DNA of 7,020 bases. Origin: Xanthobacteraceae bacterium. GTDB taxonomy: Bacteria; Pseudomonadota; Alphaproteobacteria; Rhizobiales; Xanthobacteraceae. The stretch is taken from positions 1 through 7,020 of the forward strand of contig JASHSY010000223.1 of NCBI GenBank assembly GCA_030040825.1. The letters run 5' to 3'. Positions 1-6,593 of this stretch are shown in pieces. The notes beneath the pieces were generated by a model, which saw only the letters and a list, made by a program, of their open reading frames with translations, had not been told where the DNA came from and ran no database searches. Position 1 is the first letter of the stretch. Each line of letters begins with the position of its first letter. A program made the translations under genes and the position numbers.

Positions 1-72
1 GGGGGGCAGCTCGGTCATCCTGCTGAGCGACGCCAATTTCAATCGTTGTTGATCGCCTCATGGATGCCGGTG

Positions 73-1431
73 ATGGATGCGCGTACCCGTAGCAGCGACC
101 CGATAGCAGCGACCGGCATCGGCGGCATCGGCGAAACGCTACGCATCTGGGCGCATGTCTCCGCCGCCGGCATCGGTGGGCCGGCCTTGCAAATCGCGAC
201 CATGCACCGGTTGCTGGTCGAGAAAAAACAATGGATCACGGAACAGCGCTTCTATCATGCGCTCAGTTATTGCATCGCGCTGCCGGGGCCGGAAACGCAG
301 CAGCTCGCCGCTTATGTCGGATGGCTGGCACACCGCACAGTCGGCGGCATCATCGCCGGTCTACTCTTCATTGTGCCCGGCGCGCTGTGCATGGCCGCGC
401 TGTCGGCTGCCTACGTCACCGGCGCCAGCTCGCAGATCGGTCAAGCAGTATTTATCGGAGTCAAGCCGGCAATCCTCGCGGTGATGATCCAGGCGATCGT
501 CCGCTTTGCCCAAAGTGTGCTGCTCAGCAAACTGATGCTCGGCGTTGCCGCGCTGGCTTTCGCCGCCGCTTTTGTCAAAATTCCATTCCTGGTCATCGTG
601 CTCGGCGCCGCTTTGATCGGCGCCGCCGCGGAACTGGCCGACTTTCCCTCGAGCATGCGCGAGCTTGCCGCCGATACCAAGGCGACACTAACCACCGAGG
701 CGCGCCCGACCATAATCAGCGCCGTCCGCACGCTGGGTATCTGGCTGGCCGTTTGGCTTACACCGTTGATCGCACTCGCCGCGATATTAGGAACACAAAA
801 TATCTACACGCAGATCGCGTTTGTATTCGGCAAAGTGTCGGTGATGGCGGTCGGCGGCGACGGCGCCGTCCTTTCCTACGCGACGCAACAGGTCGTGGAT
901 GCATACCATTGGGTGTCGCCTACGGAAATGCAGGAAGGCATCGCCATGGGCGAGATGGTGCCGGGCACCATCATGATCGTCACGCAATTTCTCGGCTTCA
1001 TCACGGCCTACCGCGATCCGGGGGCGCTGCCGCCGCTGGTGGCCGGCGGGCTTGGCGGATTATTGGCGACATGGATGACGTTCACGCCTTGTTTTTTATT
1101 CATCATGGTGGCGGCGCCGTTCATCGATGGCCTGCGCAGCAGCGCGCTGCTCAACAGTACGCTGTATAGCGTCACCGCTGCCGCCGTCGGCATGCTGGCC
1201 AACCTTACGGCGTGGTTCGCGATCCGCACGATGTTCCGCAGCATTGACCAGGTCAATTATGCCGGGCTGGCGTTCGATCTGCCGCACGGAGCAAGCTTTG
1301 ATCTCTGGGCGCTGGCGCTATTTATCGCCGCTGCGCTCGCCGTGCTGCGCTTCAAATTCAGCCCCGCTCTCACGTTGGTCACATTTTCCGCCATCGGCAT
1401 TGTGCTGACGGCCGCCGGGGTCACCAAGTGA
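73..1431 (+). CDS. chrA: CHR-family (ChrA-like) chromate/anion transporter, two-domain form
   Basis: Predicted inner-membrane transporter of the chromate ion transporter family; ChrA members expel chromate by exchange or proton-coupled efflux. Numbered from ATG 73 (452 aa), it has the two homologous CHR halves of the long form. The N-half (about residues 20-195) has GIGGP at 33-37, a QIATMHR stretch and LPGPE at 70-74. The C-half (about 225-380) has VGGDG, VPGT (296-299), the VTQFLGF stretch and FTPCF. A hydrophobic tail ending in TAAGVTK follows, as in family members. Length is normal for the family (about 400-450 aa). The start is uncertain: TTG 46, TTG 49, ATG 64, GTG 70 and ATG 73 are all in frame, and the frame has no stop back to base 1, so the gene could begin outside the window. 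ATG 73 is chosen because GGA at 62-64 lies 8 nt upstream and family members start close to the first CHR domain. Several signature positions differ from typical ChrA (IGGP for FGGP, VPGT for TPGP), so the substrate is less certain than the family. Confidence 0.9.
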   Translation: MDARTRSSDPIAATGIGGIGETLRIWAHVSAAGIGGPALQIATMHRLLVEKKQWITEQRFYHALSYCIALPGPETQQLAAYVGWLAHRTVGGIIAGLLFIVPGALCMAALSAAYVTGASSQIGQAVFIGVKPAILAVMIQAIVRFAQSVLLSKLMLGVAALAFAAAFVKIPFLVIVLGAALIGAAAELADFPSSMRELAADTKATLTTEARPTIISAVRTLGIWLAVWLTPLIALAAILGTQNIYTQIAFVFGKVSVMAVGGDGAVLSYATQQVVDAYHWVSPTEMQEGIAMGEMVPGTIMIVTQFLGFITAYRDPGALPPLVAGGLGGLLATWMTFTPCFLFIMVAAPFIDGLRSSALLNSTLYSVTAAAVGMLANLTAWFAIRTMFRSIDQVNYAGLAFDLPHGASFDLWALALFIAAALAVLRFKFSPALTLVTFSAIGIVLTAAGVTK

Positions 1432-1442
1432 CGGCAGGGAAC

Positions 1443-1461
1443 CGGTGGACGGCGTCCGCCG
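1443..1461 (+). terminator. Possible transcription terminator hairpin after chrA
   Basis: An 8-bp GC-rich inverted repeat (1443-1450 with 1454-1461, one G-T pair) closes on a 3-nt loop GGC and starts 11 bases after the chrA stop codon. No T tract follows it, so it would be an imperfect intrinsic terminator or simply an mRNA 3' stem. The placement between two same-strand genes fits a partial terminator separating chrA from the downstream regulator. Low confidence. Confidence 0.3.
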
Positions 1462-1518
1462 ACCCGAAGTAACATGAGCTGCGTGGCCGCCATTTGCCCG
1501 CGCGATCGATCGACTTTT

Positions 1519-1532
1519 AGGTCATCCCGTTG
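1519..1532 (+). promoter_or_regulatory. Ribosome binding site and TTG start of the CrbR/ErdR-like regulator
   Basis: AGG at 1519-1521 sits 8 nt before TTG at 1530. An in-frame stop (TAG, 1518-1520) lies just upstream, with only CCG, ATC and GTC codons between it and the TTG. The receiver domain begins within eight residues of the TTG, and no ATG or GTG could supply the start without cutting into it. TTG 1530 is therefore the likely initiator. Confidence 0.6.
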
Positions 1533-2210
1533 AGCGAGGCACATTCCCATCATCTTCTGATCGCCGACGATCATCCGCTATTTCGCGGCGCGCTGCGCGA
1601 GGCGGTGAGCGGACTGTTCGGCAGCGCCGACGTTGCCGAGGCCGGCAGCTTCGAGGAGATGAGCGAAGTGCTCGAACGCGGCGGCGGCGAGGTCGATCTG
1701 ATCCTGCTGGACCTTTCCATGCCCGGTGTGCGCGGCTTTTCCGGACTGATGTATTTACGCGCACAATATCCAAGCCTGCCGATCATCGTGGTGTCCGCCA
1801 ATGACGATCCGACGGTGATCCGTCGCTGCATGGAATTCGGTGCGGCGGGGTTCATTCCGAAGACGCTCGGCACTGAAGCCATGCGGGCGGCGGTCGCGCG
1901 CGTGTTGCAAGGCGAGGTGTGGACGCCGCCCGATGTCGATCTCACCCGTCAATCCGACGCCGAAACCGCCGCGCTGATTGCCCGGCTTTCGACGCTGACA
2001 CCGCAACAAGTGCGCGTATTGATGATGCTTTCGGGCGGCCTGCTGAACAAACAGATTGCCTACGAGCTCGGGGTGTCGGAAGCGACCGTGAAGGCGCACG
2101 TTTCCGCCATTCTTCAGAAACTCGGCGTGGAGAGCCGCACGCAAGCGGTGATCGCGGCCGGCAAAATCGAAGCCGGCCAGTGGACGCAAGTGTTGGCGCG
2201 GGAAGGCTAA
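1530..2210 (+). CDS. NarL/LuxR-type response regulator, CrbR/ErdR-like
   Basis: A 226-residue cytoplasmic DNA-binding response regulator. The receiver domain spans about residues 8-127: acidic pair D13/D14, phospho-acceptor D61 in LLDLSMPG, S89 as the switch Ser/Thr and K111 in FIPK. A linker (about 128-152) leads to a LuxR-type helix-turn-helix (about 153-212) with LTPQQ, GLLNKQIAYELGVSE, ATVKAHVS and KLGVESRTQA. The GLMYLRAQYP, GFIPK and LLNKQIAYELGVSEATVKAH stretches closely match what I recall of the CrbR/ErdR group, which activates acetate-utilisation genes such as acs when phosphorylated by the CrbS/MxtR kinase. A kinase of just that architecture is the next gene, converging tail to tail with 8 bp between stop codons, which supports them being partners. 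It starts at TTG. Its 98-bp upstream gap shows no convincing promoter, so it may be read partly from chrA. Family and domain calls are firm; the acetate role is inferred from relatives. Confidence 0.93.
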   Translation: MSEAHSHHLLIADDHPLFRGALREAVSGLFGSADVAEAGSFEEMSEVLERGGGEVDLILLDLSMPGVRGFSGLMYLRAQYPSLPIIVVSANDDPTVIRRCMEFGAAGFIPKTLGTEAMRAAVARVLQGEVWTPPDVDLTRQSDAETAALIARLSTLTPQQVRVLMMLSGGLLNKQIAYELGVSEATVKAHVSAILQKLGVESRTQAVIAAGKIEAGQWTQVLAREG

Positions 2211-2218
2211 TCCACGAT

Positions 2219-5200
2219 TTATTCCGCCGCGACGCGGTGCGCGCGCCACTGCGTCATCAATGCGCGCAGCGAGGCAGGCTTCACCGGCTTGTTGAGAACG
2301 TGCACGCCGGCAATGCGCGCTTCCTCACGCACATGCACGGAGCGGTCGGCGGTCACCAAAATTGCCGGCAGGTCACGGCCGTGTCGGCGGCGCAGTTCGG
2401 CGATCGCGACAATACCGTTGCCACCGTCGAGGTGGTAGTCGACCAGAAGACCATCCGGATTAAGCCCGCTGCTTTCGATCGCCGCCAGCGCCTCAGCCAG
2501 GTCGGCGGCCTTGAGTACCCGACAGCCCCAACCAGCGAGCAAAGTCTGCATGCCATCGAGGATGCTGCGGTCGTTGTCGATGCACAGCGCTACCGCGCCG
2601 GCGAGTTGCCCGGCGACCCGTCGTGGCATCGGCTGCACCAATGGCGACACCGCGAGAGCGCTCCCGCGCTGCACTTCGACCGAGAACCGCGAGCCGCGGC
2701 CGACATTCGATTTGAGCGTCACCTCGCAATCGAGCACGCGGGCGATGCGTTCGACGATCGATAGGCCGAGGCCAACGCCGCGCGCGACGCGGGCCCCTTG
2801 GTCAAGGCGATGGAATTCCTTGAATACGGCGCGGCGCTTGCTCTGCGGGATGCCAATGCCGGTATCGCAGACATCGATACGCAACCGCATCCCGCGTCGC
2901 CGGCAGCCAACCAGCACGCCGCCGGCAGGCGTGTATTTGATGGCGTTAGATACGAGATTCTGCAAAAGGCGCCGCAGTAAGCGGCGGTCCGACCGCACCG
3001 CCAGGGAGGATGGAATAAATTTGAGCGTCAGCCCCTTCTCGCGCGCCAGCGGCGCAAATTCCACCTCCAGGCGCTGCAGCAATTCATCGATGCGGAAATC
3101 GGTAATTTCGGGCGGCATTGCGCCGGTGTCGAGCCGCGAAATGTCCAACAGGGCAGCAAAGATCTCTTCCACCGCTTCGAGCGAAGCGTCGACATTCTGC
3201 ACCAGAGCGGCATCCTCGCCCGCTCGCTGGCGCTCGATCAGACTGGTGACGTAAAGCCGTGCGGCGTTGAGCGGTTGCAAAATGTCGTGGCTGGCGGCGG
3301 CAATAAAGCGCGTCTTTGATACGTTGGCCTCATCTGCTTCCGCCTTGGCGCGGCCAAGCTCGGCATTGAGCCGCGTCAGCTCGCCGGTTCGCTCCCGCAC
3401 GCGGCGCTCCAGTGTCGCGTTGGCGCGCTCAAGCGCCTCGGCCGCTTTCACGCTTGGCGTAATGTCGGTGAATGTCGTGACCAGGCCGCCGTCGGGCATG
3501 CGGTCGGCGCGCACTTCAATCACCAGCTCGCGTTCGGCGAAACGTTCGAGGAAAGGCTCGGCCTCCGAGGTATAGCGGGCGATGCGTTGGGCGACTTCAG
3601 CGTCGAGGTCCGGGGTTTCCAAAGCGCCACGCCCGGCGATGTGGCGGAGAATTTCATCGAGCGCGATGCCGACGCGCGTCAGGGCATGCGGCAAGTCAAA
3701 AATTTCACCGAACTGCCGGTTCCAGCAGACCAGCGCCAAATCCTTGTCGAACACGGCGATGCCCTGGCGCACATGATCGAGGGCGGTTTGCAAAATTTCG
3801 CGGTTATAATGGATGGCCGCACTCGCATCGTCGAGAAGTTTAAGCGCAGCTTTGGTGGACACTGCGCGTTTGCGCAGCAACAGCGACAGCACCAGCCGGG
3901 AAGACGCGGCGCCGATCGCCGAGGCAAGCAGATACTCGCCGTATTGCAACAGCTGGAAATCAGCCTCGGCCTGCGGTTCGAAACTGACGCGGCGCGAGGC
4001 GGCGAAGCTGCGAAACGAATCGCGCGTGCGCTCCTCGCCGAGATAACGCGCGACCGTCGAGGTTAGTTCTTCGACCGTCACCGAGGCACGCCGCAGTCGA
4101 AAGCTTGGCGTCATCGGCGCCAGCGAGGCCGGAACGAACAGATCCGCCTGCACGCGCTCGATCGCGCTCGGCCGGAAGGCGAACGAGCAGCCGAGGTAGA
4201 GGACGACGTTGGCGACGAGACTGAGCACGACGCCGTGCACCAGCGGGGGAAGATCGAGCCCGAACAACGCCTGGGGCCGCAGCCAGGCGATTCCGAACGG
4301 TCCAGCACTGAGGATATGGGCGCCAACGATGCCGGCATCGGAGATGCTTGGCAGCAAAAGCGTATAGGCCCAGACCAGGATACCGGCGGTCATGCCGGCG
4401 ATAGCGCCGATCGCCGTGCCGCGCCGCCAGATCAGCCCGCCGAAAAATGCCGGCGTAAGCTGCACAACAGCGGCGAATGAAAGGAGCCCGATCGAAGCAA
4501 GCTGCGCCGGTCCGGCCGAGCGGTAATAGATATACGCCAGGAAAAGGATCGCGAAAATGGCGATGCGGCGCACAGTAAGGAGTTGCGCGCCGGCGTCGCG
4601 CGGCTGGCCGGCGCTGGCCGCGCGCCGTTTGAGAATGAATGGCATGACGATGTCGTTTGACACCATGATCGCCAAGGCCACCGACTCAACAATGACCATC
4701 GCGGTCGCCGCGGACAGACCGCCAACGAAAGCGATCAGCGTGAATAGCTCCGAGTTTGCCCGCAACGGCAACGCCAGCACGAACATGTCGACGTCGGTGC
4801 GGCCGGTCGGGAAGGTGAGCAGACCGGCAAGAGCGATCGGCATTACGAATAGGTTGATCAGCACCAAGTAAATCGGAAAAAGCCAGGACGCGCGGCGGAT
4901 TTCGGCCTCGCTGTGGTTCTCAACTACCGCAACGTGGAACTGCCGCGGCAACAGCACAATCGCAAACAGCGACAGTACGGTGGTGGCGAAGAAGCTGGTG
5001 AACGATGGTATCCTGGTCAGCACTGCCGCGGTGCGCGGCTCTTTGAGCGCGTCGGCAAACAGCGGCAGCGGCCCGCGAAACATCACGAATGTGACAAAGA
5101 TGCCGACGGCGAGAAACGCCACCAGCTTGACGATCGACTCGGCGGCGATGGCGAGAATCAATCCGTTCTGATGCTCGGTGGCGTCAATGTGGCGGGTCCC

Positions 5201-5737
5201 GAACAGGACCGCAAAGGCCGCCATCAGCAAAGCGACAAACAACGCGATATCGCCAAGCAGCGGCTGCGCTGACACATGAGTCGCGGCGGCGGACGAAAGA
5301 ATGGTGCCGACCGACGCCGACACCGCTTTGAGCTGCAACGCGATGTAAGGAATCATTCCGACGATGGCGATCAGCGCCACCGTCGCGGCAACTGCCTGGC
5401 TCTTGCCATAACGGGCTGCGATGAAATCGGCGATCGAGGTGATGTTCTGGCCTTTGGCCAACCGGACGATCCGGATGATGAGCGGATAGGCCAGCCCGAC
5501 CATCAGCACCGGTCCGATATAAATGGAGAGGAAATCGAAGCCGGTGCGCGCCGCCACTCCAACGGAACCGAAAAAGGTCCACGAGGTGCAGTAAATCGCA
5601 AGCGAAAGCGGATAGATCAGCAGCCGGGCGTGGCCGCCGCGCACCCATTCATGCCGGCGGTCGCCGTAGCTCGCCACCAGGAACAAAAACCCGATGTAAG
5701 CGAGCGCGATGACAATAACGACCCAGCCTTGCAGCAT
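2219..5737 (-). CDS. Hybrid sensor histidine kinase with SLC5 transporter domain, CrbS/MxtR-like
   Basis: A 1172-residue inner-membrane hybrid kinase. Residues 1 to about 520 form a sodium/solute-symporter (SLC5, PutP-like) domain of roughly a dozen hydrophobic segments; the YCTSWTFFGSVG stretch is typical of transporter-kinases. Residues about 550-640 look like the STAC linker helices. A PAS domain (about 643-761, ending in TDITP) and a charged coiled coil (about 762-805) follow. The HisKA box SHDILQPLN has phospho-acceptor H817. The HATPase has N931 (N box), D958 in DTGIGIP (G1) and GVGLGLS at 987-993 (G2). The C-terminal receiver has D1054, D1056, acceptor D1100 (VDYHLD) and K1150 (NKPVKP). 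All key residues are present, so it should be active. There is no HPt domain. The start is ATG 5737 with a weak GGGAAA (complement of 5742-5747) 4 nt upstream. This is the CrbS/MxtR architecture; those kinases control acetate metabolism through a CrbR/ErdR regulator, and one such gene converges on this gene's 3' end. Whether the SLC5 part transports or only senses a substrate cannot be read from sequence. Confidence 0.96.
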   Translation of the reverse strand: MLQGWVVIVIALAYIGFLFLVASYGDRRHEWVRGGHARLLIYPLSLAIYCTSWTFFGSVGVAARTGFDFLSIYIGPVLMVGLAYPLIIRIVRLAKGQNITSIADFIAARYGKSQAVAATVALIAIVGMIPYIALQLKAVSASVGTILSSAAATHVSAQPLLGDIALFVALLMAAFAVLFGTRHIDATEHQNGLILAIAAESIVKLVAFLAVGIFVTFVMFRGPLPLFADALKEPRTAAVLTRIPSFTSFFATTVLSLFAIVLLPRQFHVAVVENHSEAEIRRASWLFPIYLVLINLFVMPIALAGLLTFPTGRTDVDMFVLALPLRANSELFTLIAFVGGLSAATAMVIVESVALAIMVSNDIVMPFILKRRAASAGQPRDAGAQLLTVRRIAIFAILFLAYIYYRSAGPAQLASIGLLSFAAVVQLTPAFFGGLIWRRGTAIGAIAGMTAGILVWAYTLLLPSISDAGIVGAHILSAGPFGIAWLRPQALFGLDLPPLVHGVVLSLVANVVLYLGCSFAFRPSAIERVQADLFVPASLAPMTPSFRLRRASVTVEELTSTVARYLGEERTRDSFRSFAASRRVSFEPQAEADFQLLQYGEYLLASAIGAASSRLVLSLLLRKRAVSTKAALKLLDDASAAIHYNREILQTALDHVRQGIAVFDKDLALVCWNRQFGEIFDLPHALTRVGIALDEILRHIAGRGALETPDLDAEVAQRIARYTSEAEPFLERFAERELVIEVRADRMPDGGLVTTFTDITPSVKAAEALERANATLERRVRERTGELTRLNAELGRAKAEADEANVSKTRFIAAASHDILQPLNAARLYVTSLIERQRAGEDAALVQNVDASLEAVEEIFAALLDISRLDTGAMPPEITDFRIDELLQRLEVEFAPLAREKGLTLKFIPSSLAVRSDRRLLRRLLQNLVSNAIKYTPAGGVLVGCRRRGMRLRIDVCDTGIGIPQSKRRAVFKEFHRLDQGARVARGVGLGLSIVERIARVLDCEVTLKSNVGRGSRFSVEVQRGSALAVSPLVQPMPRRVAGQLAGAVALCIDNDRSILDGMQTLLAGWGCRVLKAADLAEALAAIESSGLNPDGLLVDYHLDGGNGIVAIAELRRRHGRDLPAILVTADRSVHVREEARIAGVHVLNKPVKPASLRALMTQWRAHRVAAE

Positions 5738-5958
5738 GGCGTTTCCCGGATCGATTTGACGGCGTTTTATTGGGACGGCTGGCGCCCGATTTCTATTAAA
5801 TCACCATAGTTTGCCCGGGATGTCCATGAGCGGCGATCCCGCTTTGTCTTCTCCGTGACGCGATGGTTAGTTTGCTTTTTTAGGCCACCGCCGCCGGTTA
5901 CCTCAGGGAACGCGCAAGCGATGTTATGTTAATCGGCGAATCGCGATGTGGGGCCGCG
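5738..5958. promoter_or_regulatory. Divergent promoter region between the hybrid kinase and the FixJ-like regulator
   Basis: This 221-bp gap separates the start codons of two divergently transcribed signalling genes, so both promoters should lie here. It is richer in A+T than its surroundings at 5790-5812 and 5871-5881, the most promoter-like patches. I could not match a -35/-10 pair with sensible spacing on either strand. It holds related motifs CCCGGAT (5745-5751), CCCGGGAT (5814-5821) and the inverted GATCCCG (5835-5841). No terminator, RNA gene or other reading frame of note was seen. Confidence 0.55.
5816..5841. repeat. Inverted repeat CGGGAT-N14-ATCCCG, candidate operator
   Basis: A perfect 6-bp inverted repeat: CGGGAT at 5816-5821 and ATCCCG at 5836-5841. 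The half-sites are 20 bp apart start to start, about two helical turns, which suits a dimeric regulator binding one DNA face. It lies between the divergent kinase and regulator starts. A 6-bp repeat in GC-rich DNA can arise by chance, so this is only a candidate site. Confidence 0.3.
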
Positions 5959-6564
5959 ATGAATGAAGTTTTCATTGTCGATGACGATCCATCGGTGCGG
6001 GCCGCGCTGGACATTGTGCTGAGCGGCGAAGGTTTTTTAGTTACCAGTTTCGTCGAAGGTGAATCATTCCTCTCGGCGGCGCGAGTGCGAATCCCGGGCT
6101 GCGTCCTGATTGACGTGCACCTACCTGCCTGTTCCGGCCTTGACGTGCTGCGACGGCTGGATGCACAACATTATCCGGCGCCGATACTGGTCATTTCCGG
6201 GCGCGGCGATATCCCAACCGCAATCGACGCCATCCGCAGTGGCGCGCTCGACTTCATTGAAAAGCCGTTCGACCCGACCAATGTCGTCGCGCGAGTGCGC
6301 GGCGCTATCGATACCTGGGCAAACCTCAATCGGGACGACAGCATTCTGGCGCGCAAATTTCCCGGCCGTGAGCGGCTCACCCCTCGGGAACGCGATGTAC
6401 TGGAGCGGATCGCGCGCGGTGCCTCCAACAAGGAGGCAGGGCGCGAACTCGGCATCTCGCCGCGAACGGTCGAAGTACACCGCGCGCGCATCATGGAAAA
6501 GCTCAATGCGAAGAACGCGGCCGATTTAATGCGCATCGTGCTACGCGGCGGCGGCCGGCATTGA
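5959..6564 (+). CDS. FixJ-type two-component response regulator
   Basis: A cytoplasmic response regulator of 201 aa from ATG 5959. The receiver (about residues 3-118) has the acidic cluster D8-D10 (VDDDPSVR), acceptor D52 in LIDVHLP, S80 in VISGRGD and K102 in EKPFD. A short linker leads to a LuxR/FixJ helix-turn-helix (about 138-196) with LTPRERDVL, GASNKEAGRELGISPRTVEVHRA and MEKLNAKNAADLMR. The ISGRGD(I)PTAIDAI and SGALDFIEKPF patterns are FixJ/TodR-like and differ clearly from the CrbR-like regulator in this window. ATG 5926 in the same frame would add 11 residues unlike the family; ATG 5959 is preferred because MNEVFIVDDD places the receiver at the terminus and GTGGGG (5948-5953) lies 5 nt upstream. 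It is transcribed divergently from the hybrid kinase and converges on hemA with 29 bp between stop codons. It may be a second target of that kinase. Calling it fixJ itself is unwarranted: no fixL gene is seen. Confidence 0.92.
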   Translation: MNEVFIVDDDPSVRAALDIVLSGEGFLVTSFVEGESFLSAARVRIPGCVLIDVHLPACSGLDVLRRLDAQHYPAPILVISGRGDIPTAIDAIRSGALDFIEKPFDPTNVVARVRGAIDTWANLNRDDSILARKFPGRERLTPRERDVLERIARGASNKEAGRELGISPRTVEVHRARIMEKLNAKNAADLMRIVLRGGGRH

Positions 6565-6593
6565 TCGGCGGTGATCGCTGGTTTGGCGGCAGA

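Noticed and set aside
231..1169. 312-codon + strand frame inside chrA
   Set aside because: Arg/His-rich composition and complete overlap with a recognisable transporter gene mark it as a shadow frame.
1503..1512. Palindrome CGATCGATCG before the CrbR-like gene
   Set aside because: It is a simple GATC repeat, common in such genomes, with no second copy or known factor to support an operator call.
1494..1522. TTGCCC with a TTAGGT 17 nt later as a promoter for the CrbR-like gene
   Set aside because: The would-be -10 matches poorly and overlaps the ribosome binding site, leaving no room for a leader.
2195..2247. GGCGCG/CGCGCC inverted repeat spanning the convergent stops
   Set aside because: The loop exceeds 40 nt and the arms lie in coding sequence of GC-rich genes, so chance is the simplest explanation.
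1919..2764. Long + strand open frame (281 codons) across the end of the CrbR-like gene and the 3' part of the kinase
   Set aside because: It overlaps two well-supported genes in other frames, is rich in Arg, His and Ala, and resembles no protein family. It is a by-product of GC-rich codon use.
3587..4066. 159-codon + strand frame antisense to the kinase PAS/STAC region
   Set aside because: It lies wholly antisense to a conserved domain and has no recognisable product.
5780..5795. TGGCGC...TT resembling a -24/-12 element
   Set aside because: The essential GC of the -12 box is replaced by CT.
5864..5880. TGG...TTTGC followed by T's, resembling a sigma-54 promoter
   Set aside because: The GG-to-GC spacing is three bases too short for a -24/-12 element and the CAC of the -24 box is absent.
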